Assembly: GCA_043785585.1 (NCBI GenBank)
Contig: JAYVXB010000097.1
Span: forward strand, 1-23,710
Reading direction: 5' to 3'
DNA length: 23,710 nucleotides
Origin: JBBQXV01 sp043785585
GTDB taxonomy: Bacteria; Myxococcota_A; Polyangia; Polyangiales; Polyangiaceae
Positions 1 through 6,704 of this stretch are shown one piece after another. Numbering within the stretch: the stretch's first letter is position 1; every line of letters begins with the position of its first letter. Position numbers and translations under genes: made by a program. Below the pieces are notes generated by a model, which searched no databases, had not been told where the DNA came from, and saw only the letters and a list, made by a program, of their open reading frames with translations.

Positions 1-859
1 CCTCGCGCTCGTCGCGCTCGCCGACGCGCCCGATCTCGCCGCCGAGGCGCTCGCGCAGGCGACGCCGGCGCACGAGCCGGCGCGCGCGTTCACCGAGTAC
101 CACGCGTCGCGGATCGTCTCGTGGAGCGACGCGCTTCATCGCGACGCGCTTTGCAACGTGATCGCGACGCGCCTCGAAGAGCGCGACCGCACCGGCTTCT
201 GCAAGCTGCATCGTACCGAGTCGGCCGACGAGCACCGCTTCGACATCGCGCACGGCGATCGCCCGAAGTCGCGGACGCTCGTCGATCCGAAATCGCTTGC
301 GACGATCGGCGTCACCGACATCACCGGGCAACGCGCGTACGCGCGGCTGTCGAAGACGAGCGGCGCGCTCGCGATCCGTGCGTGGCCGCCCGTCGTGCAC
401 GACGTCGTGCGGCGCGCGTTCGGCGAGGTGCTGGGCGGGAACGCGGATTTCTTTCGCGCGGAGGACTTGTACGATCTGTCGCCGTTCAAGGCGCTCGCGA
501 CGGCGCTCAGCGCGGAGGGCGTGCCGCGGTTGAAGCAGGTCGAGGTGCACGCGCTGACGCTGCGGACGCCGCAAGCCGGCGTGCGCGTCGTGCTGTCGCG
601 TGCGCGCGGGAGTCTGCTCGGAGGGGACGCGGACGTCGTGCTCGATGCGGCGTTGGCGTATTGCGATGTCGTTGGGGTGAAGCTTTATTTGGGAATCGAG
701 GGGCGGGCGAAAGCGGCCAAGGTGGAGATCACGGCGGGGAAGGGGAAGCACGTCGTCGATATGGATCGCGAGGATGCGGAGGTCGTGGAAGTGGCGCGGG
801 AGTATTTGATTGCGCGGGGGGTGCTCAGGGTGATCGCGGGGGTGGAGGCAGTGGGGTAG
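1..859 (+). CDS. Hypothetical protein, 5'-truncated by the window edge
   Basis: An uninterrupted reading frame runs from the first bases of the window to a TAG at 857-859, giving about 285 visible residues; the true start lies upstream. There is no in-frame stop before the GTG/ATG-type internal starts near 150-160, so those are not the gene start. Third positions are strongly G/C, as in the native genes here. The visible protein is soluble, has no signal peptide or membrane segment, and alternates Arg/Ala-rich helical stretches with short beta-like runs. The last 60 residues are rich in Lys, Glu and Val. I do not recognise the family and assign no function. It is separated by 125 bases from the DUF262-hipA operon, whose base composition differs, so the two are probably not one transcript. 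Confidence 0.6.
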   Translation, partial: LALVALADAPDLAAEALAQATPAHEPARAFTEYHASRIVSWSDALHRDALCNVIATRLEERDRTGFCKLHRTESADEHRFDIAHGDRPKSRTLVDPKSLATIGVTDITGQRAYARLSKTSGALAIRAWPPVVHDVVRRAFGEVLGGNADFFRAEDLYDLSPFKALATALSAEGVPRLKQVEVHALTLRTPQAGVRVVLSRARGSLLGGDADVVLDAALAYCDVVGVKLYLGIEGRAKAAKVEITAGKGKHVVDMDREDAEVVEVAREYLIARGVLRVIAGVEAVG

Positions 860-936
860 GGGGCGGCGAAGCTGGCCATGGGTGCTCGTTCGGCCGTGAC
901 TACGAGCCTTGATTTCGAAGTGCGGCATGTCGGCGC

Positions 937-948
937 GTGTCCGGACAC
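937..948. promoter_or_regulatory. Perfect 12-bp palindrome GTGTCCGGACAC upstream of the DUF262-hipA operon
   Basis: The sequence GTGTCCGGACAC equals its own reverse complement. Its centre lies about 42 bases upstream of the proposed transcription start at 985. That is where an activator that contacts RNA polymerase next to the -35 region, or a repressor covering it, would bind. The first GTG of the palindrome is also an in-frame possible start for the DUF262 gene, but ATG 985 is better placed. An operator for an autoregulating module is inference. Confidence 0.4.
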
Positions 949-972
949 CGCGTCGTCGTGCGTGGGTTCCGG

Positions 973-978
973 TATGGT
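973..978 (+). promoter_or_regulatory. Candidate -10 element TATGGT for a leaderless DUF262-hipA transcript
   Basis: TATGGT is followed by six bases and then ATG 985, so transcription would begin at or next to the A of the start codon. No convincing -35 TTGACA-like hexamer lies 16-18 bases upstream, and no Shine-Dalgarno sequence precedes the ATG. The same hexamer and spacing occur before the minus-strand gene starting at 17043. Confidence 0.45.
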
Positions 979-984
979 GTCGTC

Positions 985-2571
985 ATGCAGCGCGTTTCGG
1001 ATTCTCACCCGCGGAGCAAGGTCGAGCCGCCGTCGCTCGACGCGCGCCCGAAGGCAGAGGCGCGCATCATCGAGGACTTGGTCAGCGAAGCGCGGAAGGG
1101 TCGCATCCGGATCCCGGCGTTTCAGCGCGGCCTGAAGTGGGACGCCGATGACGCAGGCCTCCTCTTCGACAGCATCTACCGCGGCTACCCGATCGGAACG
1201 CTGCTCTTCTGGCAGACGCGCGCAGAGGCGGAGGTCGTGCGCTTTGGGCCCGTGACGGTGGATGCGAACGCTCGGAGCGATGCATGGTGGGTGGTCGACG
1301 GTCAGCAACGATTGACGTCTCTTGTCCGAGTTCTGCTCGGCACCGTTTCCGACGAATTCAGCTTGTGGTTTGACCTTGACGGCGAAGCGTTCGTTCACCA
1401 GACGGCAACGAAGAAGGAGCCAGCGCGCTATCTGCCCTTGACCGATGTGCTCGACACCGAGCAACTGCATCAATGGGTCGCCACCAACGATCTCTCGGTC
1501 TCACGGCGAAAGACAGCGTTTCGACTGAACAAGCGCGTTCGCGAGTATTCCGTCCCCGCGTACATCGTCGAGACCGACGACGAAGATGTCTTGCGTGCCA
1601 TATTCAAGCGCACCAACGACTCCGGGAAACGCTTGAAGGCATCCGACGTCTTCGACGCACTCCACGGGGCCCGCAGTGCGGAAGAGCCAGCGAACTTCAA
1701 GGGTGTTGCGCGCTCGCTCGACGACCTTCAGTTCGGTTCCGTCGAGGAACACATCCTGCACCGAGCGTTGCTAGCCATCCACGGTCGCGATCCGATCGAT
1801 GCTGAGGCGCCCTCGTCGTTTCCGAACGCACCGAAGGCTTACGCGCGCACCTCTCGGGCCATGCGCGCCGCGATCGTCTTCCTCGTGTCACGCGCCGGCA
1901 TACCGCACTACAACCTCCTGCCTTACGAACGTCCCCTCGTAACGCTCGCGAAGTTTTTCGATGTGCACCCGGAGCCGTCCGCACGATCCCGCGAGCTGCT
2001 CACGCGTTGGCTATGGCGCGGCGCTTGGGCGGGTTTGCACAGCGCGGACGCGGCGTCGACGCGTGATGCGGTGAAGGCGATTCAACACGACGAGGACGAC
2101 ACCGTGCAGGCCCTCCTGGGGACGCTCGGGACGCAGGTGCGCCCGCCGATTGCGCCGCTCGGTCGCTACAACTTCCGGCACGCGCGCACCAAGCTCGAGA
2201 TCCTTGCGCTCCTATCCCTTCGGCCGCGGCATCTCGTCACCGGAACGCCGCTCCAAGCCACGTCACTAGCAGCTCCGAAGATGGTGCTTCACGTCGTCGT
2301 CGGCGACACACTCGCGAGTCGCATTCTCCATCCGCCGATCCAGAAGGTCCGCATCGCTCTCGCCCGAGCGGACGGCACGACGCGCGCGAGTCACGCGGTT
2401 TCGGAGAACGCACACGAGCTCTTGATGAATCGAGAAGACGCAGCCTTCGAGAAGCGTCGGTCGGCGGACGTCCGTGACCTCGTCGAGCGGTTTCTCGAAT
2501 CACGCTCGAAGTTCGGCGTCGACAACGACAGACCCCCCTTGAACGCCCTCCGCGTCTCTGACGAGGACTGA
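985..2571 (+). CDS. DUF262 (GmrS/ParB-like fold) domain protein, partner of HipA
   Basis: A 528-residue protein of the DUF262 family, whose N-terminal domain has a ParB/Srx-like fold and in GmrSD-type systems acts as an NTP-dependent nuclease component. Family motifs are clear: IPAFQRGLKW at residues 43-52, the nucleotide-site motif DGQQRLTS at 105-112, and FKRTNDSG at 207-214. The rest is helical and ends in a segment of the kind seen at the C-terminus of stand-alone DUF262 proteins (SHAVSENAHELL and a following Glu/Arg-rich helix). I see no HNH (DUF1524) nuclease motif, so this is not a GmrSD fusion. GTG 937 is an alternative start, but it lies inside a palindrome; ATG 985 follows a -10-like TATGGT. 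The stop is one base before the hipA-like ATG, implying translational coupling. Codon use is less G/C-extreme than in the flanking genes, hinting at acquisition. Family call is firm; activity is inferred. Confidence 0.88.
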   Translation: MQRVSDSHPRSKVEPPSLDARPKAEARIIEDLVSEARKGRIRIPAFQRGLKWDADDAGLLFDSIYRGYPIGTLLFWQTRAEAEVVRFGPVTVDANARSDAWWVVDGQQRLTSLVRVLLGTVSDEFSLWFDLDGEAFVHQTATKKEPARYLPLTDVLDTEQLHQWVATNDLSVSRRKTAFRLNKRVREYSVPAYIVETDDEDVLRAIFKRTNDSGKRLKASDVFDALHGARSAEEPANFKGVARSLDDLQFGSVEEHILHRALLAIHGRDPIDAEAPSSFPNAPKAYARTSRAMRAAIVFLVSRAGIPHYNLLPYERPLVTLAKFFDVHPEPSARSRELLTRWLWRGAWAGLHSADAASTRDAVKAIQHDEDDTVQALLGTLGTQVRPPIAPLGRYNFRHARTKLEILALLSLRPRHLVTGTPLQATSLAAPKMVLHVVVGDTLASRILHPPIQKVRIALARADGTTRASHAVSENAHELLMNREDAAFEKRRSADVRDLVERFLESRSKFGVDNDRPPLNALRVSDED

Positions 2572-2572
2572 C

Positions 2573-3751
2573 ATGCGGCTCGGCGTTCACATCGGCAACG
2601 AGCGGGTTGGCGAGATCTCCGTCACTTCGAACGAACAGATCGAGTTTCGCTTCACGGATACGTACCGCGCGAGGCACCCGCGACCAGTGCTCGGGCAGGT
2701 GTTCGAGGACGATCTCGACCGTGTTCATCGAAGCCGTGTTCGCTTGCCGCCGTTCTTCTCCAACTTGCTTCCCGAGGGCGCGCTGCGCGCACTTCTCGCG
2801 ACACAGATCGGCGTGCGTGCCGAGCGCGAGCCGGAGCTCCTCGCACATGTTGGCGATGATCTGTCAGGGAACGTCCGTGTCACCGCAGACGACATGACCG
2901 TCGACGACGAGATCGAACCTTCCGAACCGAACGATTCGCCTGACGTCCTCAAGTTCTCGCTTGCTGGTGTCCAATTGAAACTCTCGGCGTTCCGGACCGA
3001 TCGAGGGTTGACGATCCCCGCGCATGGGCGCGGTGGCGAATGGATCGTGAAGCTCCCAGACCCTCGCTTTGCGGGTGTTCCGGAGCTCGAGTGGTCGATG
3101 ATGACGTTTGCCCGCGAAGCTGGGCTCGATGTCGCTGATGTCGAGCTCGTACCGATCAACGCAATCGAGGGTTTGCCGGCAGGCATCGAAATCGCCCCGG
3201 GCGTCAACGGCCTTGCCGTCCGACGGTTCGACCGCCGCCCGAACGGCAGACGGATTCACATGGAGGACTTTGCGCAGGTCCTCGATGTTCGAACCGTCGA
3301 GAAGTACAAGGCCGCAAACTTCGAGACCATCGCGCGAGTCGTGGCTCGCGTCGCGCCGGCGTCGATTACAGAGTTCATCGAGCGGCTCGTGTTCATCGTC
3401 GCCATTGGCAATGGCGATGCGCACCTGAAAAATTGGTCGCTGCTTTATGAAGACGGCATCCGCCCAGCGCTCTCGCCAGGATATGATCTGTTGTCGACCA
3501 TCGAGTACCTGCCCGACGACGACCTCGGACTGAACCTTGCGAAGTCCAAACGCTTCGAGGATGTGACCATGGAGAGCCTACTGCGGCTCGCGCGCAAGGC
3601 GGAGCTGGAGGTAGACGTCGAGCAAATCGCGCAGGGGGCCGTGGCGAAGATTCGTGACGGGTGGACGCGGATCGCACGCGATCTTCCGATTGGCGACAGC
3701 GAGCGCGCGACGATTGAGAAGCACTGGGCGAAGGTGCCGCTACTCAAATAG
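2573..3751 (+). CDS. hipA: HipA-family serine/threonine protein kinase (toxin-like)
   Basis: A 392-residue protein with full HipA architecture. An N-terminal HipA-type subdomain contains PPFFSNLLPEGALRALL near residues 60-76. The phosphate-binding segment FSLAGVQLKL is at 128-137, the ATP-binding lysine in WIVKLP is K160, the catalytic loop GNGDAHLKN is at 279-287 (Asp282, Asn287), and the metal-binding Asp305 sits in GYDLLS. All key residues for kinase activity are visible. Known HipA proteins phosphorylate targets such as glutamyl-tRNA synthetase and cause growth arrest, and are normally neutralised by a HipB helix-turn-helix antitoxin encoded just upstream. Here the upstream gene, one base away, is a DUF262 protein and no HipB-like ORF is visible. 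The N-terminal domain is part of the same chain, so this is not a split HipS/HipT arrangement. Family call is confident; the role as toxin is by homology. Confidence 0.9.
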   Translation: MRLGVHIGNERVGEISVTSNEQIEFRFTDTYRARHPRPVLGQVFEDDLDRVHRSRVRLPPFFSNLLPEGALRALLATQIGVRAEREPELLAHVGDDLSGNVRVTADDMTVDDEIEPSEPNDSPDVLKFSLAGVQLKLSAFRTDRGLTIPAHGRGGEWIVKLPDPRFAGVPELEWSMMTFAREAGLDVADVELVPINAIEGLPAGIEIAPGVNGLAVRRFDRRPNGRRIHMEDFAQVLDVRTVEKYKAANFETIARVVARVAPASITEFIERLVFIVAIGNGDAHLKNWSLLYEDGIRPALSPGYDLLSTIEYLPDDDLGLNLAKSKRFEDVTMESLLRLARKAELEVDVEQIAQGAVAKIRDGWTRIARDLPIGDSERATIEKHWAKVPLLK

Positions 3752-3800
3752 GCTTCCCTGATCGCGTAACCGTGGCGCGAGCCCCCGGCCCGATCAACCC

Positions 3801-3806
3801 TAGTCC
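3801..3806 (+). promoter_or_regulatory. Possible -10 element TAGTCC before the 3813 gene
   Basis: TAGTCC lies six bases before GTG 3813, the same spacing as other proposed leaderless promoters in this window. The hexamer lacks the final T of the consensus, and no ribosome-binding site is seen before the GTG. Confidence 0.3.
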
Positions 3807-3812
3807 CGTCCC

Positions 3813-4952
3813 GTGCACTCCTTCCTCCTCTTCCTCGAACGCCACGGCATCCACACCTTCCTCGCCGCCACCTTCTACGCCGCGGTCCCCGAGCCCGAGC
3901 GCCTCGCCCTCCGCGCCGCCCGCATCGTCCGCGACACCGTCCCCGCGACGACGCTCCCCTGCGGCGAATCCGACTGCGCGCGCGCGGTCGTCGAATCGCG
4001 TCGCGGTCGCCTCACAGCGGTCTGCACGCGCGAGCCGCCGGCCTGCGTCGCCGTCGACGTCACCCGCGCCGACCTCGATCAGATCGCGCTCTCCCTCGAC
4101 CCGCTCCTCGAAGTCGTCCGGCGCATCGCCCGCGCCGAGCCCGCCGATCGCCATTCCCGCACGCCCGACGCGATCCTCGCCGGCGTGCAGCGCGGCGACT
4201 CCGCGAAAGCGCGCGACGTCTGGCTCGCGCTCCGCCCGTGGGCGCCGCGCTTCCGCACGTGGCTCGCGTCGCTCGATCGCGCGCCGCGTCCGTCGCTCGT
4301 CCTCGTGCCGACGGACGCGACGCTCGACGCCGACATCACCGCGCGCCACGGCGCCGGCGCGTACGTCGAGCTCGACGCCCTCTCCGCATCGTGGGCACTC
4401 CGCAATGGCCGCATCGCAGGCGTGCGCCGCCTCCGCGTCGCGGCGCCGCCACCCGACGACGAAGACGACGCGCCTTCCCACGCACGCGCCCCGCGCTCTC
4501 TCTCCGACGACGCCGCGCGCACACGCGCTCGCTCTCACGCATCGCCCACGCCGCGCCCACCGCGCGCGACGCGCTGGCGCGACGTCGACATCTTCCTCGT
4601 CGACGCGACGACCGTCCTCGTCCGCGTCGGCGATCGCACGCAACGCCTCACGCACACAGACCTCGGATTGGCATCGAACCGAAATCGCAAACCGAAGAAG
4701 ACATGGGAGCTCCTCGTCGTCCTCTGCGCGGGCGCGGGCACCTTCAAGTGGCGTCGCTTCGGAACGTTCGCGAACGCGAGCAAGATCGTCTCCGATTTGC
4801 GGCGCGAGATGAGCCGCGCGTTCGGCATCAAGGACGATCCGTTCGAGTCGTTCTCGTACACGGAGCAATGGCGCACGAAATTCCGCGCGCACCCGAGGCT
4901 TCCGGGGCAGCTGCGCGACGAAGACGACGCGGGCGAGAACGATTCCGCGTAG
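3813..4952 (+). CDS. Hypothetical protein with a possible C-terminal winged-helix domain
   Basis: A 379-residue soluble protein starting at GTG 3813. The first 110 residues contain four cysteines in two close pairs (CGESDC near residue 50 and C..EPPAC near 71-77), which could bind a metal or form disulfides. A central part is followed by a disordered Arg/Pro/Ala-rich linker near residues 225-255. The last 110 residues resemble a winged-helix regulator domain: a helix reading WELLVVLCA, then FKWRRFGTFANASKIVSDLRR, echoing the part of OmpR/CadC-like domains in which a paired-helix motif is followed by conserved L-R-R residues. I do not recognise the N-terminal part. The gene is followed after two bases by a 21-bp repeat array. 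Possible roles include a DNA-binding regulator or, given the adjacent DUF262-hipA operon, an accessory gene, but nothing demonstrates the latter. Confidence 0.6.
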   Translation: MHSFLLFLERHGIHTFLAATFYAAVPEPERLALRAARIVRDTVPATTLPCGESDCARAVVESRRGRLTAVCTREPPACVAVDVTRADLDQIALSLDPLLEVVRRIARAEPADRHSRTPDAILAGVQRGDSAKARDVWLALRPWAPRFRTWLASLDRAPRPSLVLVPTDATLDADITARHGAGAYVELDALSASWALRNGRIAGVRRLRVAAPPPDDEDDAPSHARAPRSLSDDAARTRARSHASPTPRPPRATRWRDVDIFLVDATTVLVRVGDRTQRLTHTDLGLASNRNRKPKKTWELLVVLCAGAGTFKWRRFGTFANASKIVSDLRREMSRAFGIKDDPFESFSYTEQWRTKFRAHPRLPGQLRDEDDAGENDSA

Positions 4953-4954
4953 CG

Positions 4955-5185
4955 CTGCGCGCGCGCAGCATCCGGCTTCGTGCGTTCAGCTCGCGCCTGC
5001 ATCGATGCGCGTCTGCGCTACGCGCGCGCAGTCGCGCCTTGCGCTCGCGCAGTCGATCCCTACGCGTGAGTAGCCGATCCCTACGCGCGAGTAGTCGATC
5101 GCTACGCGTGCGCAGTCGATCCCTGCGCGCGCCTAGCCCTCGACTGCATTCGCGTAGCCCGACGCTGCGCGCGGGCACGATGAGG
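4955..5185. repeat. About eleven diverged tandem copies of a 21-bp unit
   Basis: Units begin at 4955, 4976, 4997, 5018, 5039, 5060, 5081, 5102, 5123, 5144 and 5165 and are exactly 21 bases apart with no indels. The best conserved copies (5060-5122) start with CTACGCGTGAGTAG or CTACGCGCGAGTAG and end in CGATCC or CGATCG. The first 14 bases often form a small hairpin or palindrome, such as CTGCGCGCGCGCAG in unit 1 and CTAC...GTAG in units 6 and 7. The array begins two bases after the stop of the preceding gene and fills most of the intergenic space. A 21-bp period is two DNA turns and also seven codons; open frames with a seven-residue period exist on both strands but lack credible starts and domains. 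Confidence 0.8.
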
Positions 5186-5390
5186 GCTCCGCTGAGAAGT
5201 CGCTGAGGCGAGCGTCCTCCACGACGCGAAATCGTACGTGCGTCGCGCGCGCGTAACCGCGCGTCACGGGGCCTGATTTCTCGAACGAGAGCGCCGCCCG
5301 AACGTCCGCCGCTGAGCCCTCTGCATGATCCCTAGGAGGGCGCAATCAGGCGCTCTCGAGAAACGAAACCAAGAAAGGAAAACGCCTCCC
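5186..5390 (+). other. Leader region upstream of the 5391 gene with overlapping inverted repeats
   Basis: With the repeat array before it, this completes the 438-base gene-free stretch between 4953 and 5390. GCCTGATT at 5271-5278 is the reverse complement of AATCAGGC at 5344-5351. GAGAGCGCC at 5287-5295 is the reverse complement of GGCGCTCTC at 5349-5357. The downstream arms overlap, so the two pairings cannot be fully formed together. A purine-rich AAGAAAGGA at 5371-5379 is a likely ribosome-binding site for ATG 5391. No gene is seen here. Confidence 0.4.
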
Positions 5391-5990
5391 ATGGCTCCTT
5401 CGAAGAAGAACAAGAAGTCCGTCGTCATCAACTACCAGGCCGTCGCGGATCACGCGTCGATCAAGCTCCGCGAAGCGGAGAAGGGTCTGCCGCTCCGCGA
5501 CGCCATCACCGCCGCCGACAAACTGCGCGCAACGCCTCTGTTGCGCATCGTGCCGGAGGCGATGACGCTGGCGATCGATCTCGCAGAACGTCACAAAGAA
5601 CGTTTCTCCGATTTCGACGTCGCGCTGGTACGCGACGCTGCCGCGTACGAGGTCGCCATGCGTCCTCTCGCGCAGCAGTTTCGCGGTATGGCCGACCGCA
5701 TCGAGGAGAGCATCATCGCCTCGAAGGCGCCGGCCGCCGAACAGACGCTCGCTCTGTACGGCGCGGCAAAATCGCTCACCCGCTTCAAAAAAGGCGAGTC
5801 GATGTTGCCGCAGATTCGCGCCCTCAAGCTCCTCGTGCGCACGCGCACGAAGTCGCGAAAGGGCGCGAACGCGAACGGGGCCACGAACGCGAACGCCAAG
5901 GCGAACGTGGTCGTGGACACGAGCGCGAACCCGAGCACGCCGTCGCCGCCGAACGGAGCGCACGCTCCGACCAGCCTCACGCCAGCGTAG
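5391..5990 (+). CDS. Hypothetical basic helical protein with Asn/Ala-rich tail
   Basis: A 199-residue protein. ATG 5391 is preferred over ATG 5325 because a Shine-Dalgarno-like AGAAAGGA lies about 11 bases upstream and the protein then opens with the plausible basic sequence MAPSKKNKKS. Residues 10-155 are predicted mostly helical with heptad-like hydrophobic spacing, and there is no signal peptide or membrane segment. After about residue 155 the sequence is low complexity: Arg/Lys/Thr, then repeated Asn-Ala (GANANGATNANAKAN), then Pro/Ser/Thr. The family is not recognised. The basic head and tail might indicate nucleic-acid association, but this is only a guess. The gene is flanked upstream by the 21-bp array and a structured leader, and downstream by a strong hairpin, so it is probably monocistronic. 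Confidence 0.7.
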   Translation: MAPSKKNKKSVVINYQAVADHASIKLREAEKGLPLRDAITAADKLRATPLLRIVPEAMTLAIDLAERHKERFSDFDVALVRDAAAYEVAMRPLAQQFRGMADRIEESIIASKAPAAEQTLALYGAAKSLTRFKKGESMLPQIRALKLLVRTRTKSRKGANANGATNANAKANVVVDTSANPSTPSPPNGAHAPTSLTPA

Positions 5991-6007
5991 TCGCAGCACC
6001 ACAACCA

Positions 6008-6055
6008 GAGCGGGCGACGATCGGCGCGAGGCTGATTCGTCGCCCGTTCGCTTTT
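6008..6055 (+). terminator. Rho-independent terminator after the 5391 gene
   Basis: CGGGCGACGA (6011-6020) pairs perfectly with TCGTCGCCCG (6037-6046). The stem extends to 6008/6049 through a G-U pair, has a 16-base loop, and is followed by GCTTTT. It lies 18 bases after the TAG at 5988-5990. Confidence 0.8.
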
Positions 6056-6092
6056 GTGCGCGACGTTCGCGCGTGCGCGAACCGAAGTCGCG

Positions 6093-6098
6093 TAGAAC
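6093..6098 (+). promoter_or_regulatory. Candidate -10 element TAGAAC, leaderless spacing
   Basis: TAGAAC is followed by six bases and ATG 6105. No Shine-Dalgarno sequence is visible. The site lies downstream of the terminator of the preceding gene, where a new promoter is expected. Confidence 0.4.
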
Positions 6099-6104
6099 AC
6101 GCCC

Positions 6105-6704
6105 ATGCTGCGCCCCTGCATCCTTCGCGCTTTCGTCCCGTCCTGTTTCATCCTCGCGGCCTGCGCCGACCCCGCGCCGCGATCGAGCGCCGTCCCGCTC
6201 GCGAGCGCGGTCGCGCCGTCCGCGTCGAGCGCCGCGCCGAGCGACGCGATCACGGCGCCGACGCTCACGCCCGTGACGCCCGAGCCCGACGTCGACGCGG
6301 GCGCGTTCGCTCCGCCGCCGATGTCGATCGATCTCGGTCGCGCGCGCAATCCACGCGCAACGAAGCCACCGCACCCGAAGCCGATCCCCGACGACGGCCC
6401 CTACTACGCGGCGCTCGACAAAGAGATCGCCGGCGATCTCCAGGGCGCGCGCGAAGGCTACCTCGCGATCGTGCGCGCGACGCCGCCGTCGAAGCGCCTC
6501 GGCGAAGCGTACTTCGGGCTCGGCGAGGTCTACTTGGCCGAAGCCGCCAACGATCCTGCGAAGCTCGATCTCGCGCTGACGGCGTTCGACAAGGCGGTCG
6601 CGACGCTGCCGAAGACGATCGCGCTGGCGACGTTCGCGGTCGAGCGTCAGGCGTGGACGGTCGCGGCGATCCGTTCGAGGCGCGCGCGTCGCGCGGGGCC
6701 GTAA
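6105..6704 (+). CDS. TPR-like lipoprotein, apparently C-terminally truncated
   Basis: A 199-residue predicted lipoprotein. A short signal peptide ends in FILAAC, with lipidation at Cys20. Residues 21-90 are a disordered Ala/Ser/Pro-rich linker. From about residue 97 comes a tetratricopeptide-like helical repeat (YYAALDKEIAGDLQGAREGY, then AYFGLGEVYLAEAANDPAK). This helical pattern matches envelope TPR proteins that normally continue with several more repeats. Here it breaks after about residue 180 into Arg-rich sequence (RSRRARRAG) exactly where the frame runs antisense to the end of the convergent hydrolase gene. The last 58 bases overlap that gene. The likely explanation is loss of the C-terminal repeats by a rearrangement, with read-through into the neighbour's antisense. 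A genuinely short protein is possible. Confidence 0.65.
   Translation: MLRPCILRAFVPSCFILAACADPAPRSSAVPLASAVAPSASSAAPSDAITAPTLTPVTPEPDVDAGAFAPPPMSIDLGRARNPRATKPPHPKPIPDDGPYYAALDKEIAGDLQGAREGYLAIVRATPPSKRLGEAYFGLGEVYLAEAANDPAKLDLALTAFDKAVATLPKTIALATFAVERQAWTVAAIRSRRARRAGP

Noticed and set aside
985..2571. Complete GmrSD-type restriction enzyme (DUF262 plus DUF1524 HNH nuclease)
   Set aside because: Only the DUF262 motifs are present; the C-terminal half shows no HNH-type His-Asn-His pattern.
4955..5185. CRISPR array
   Set aside because: The units are contiguous 21-mers with no unique spacers, and no cas gene is nearby.
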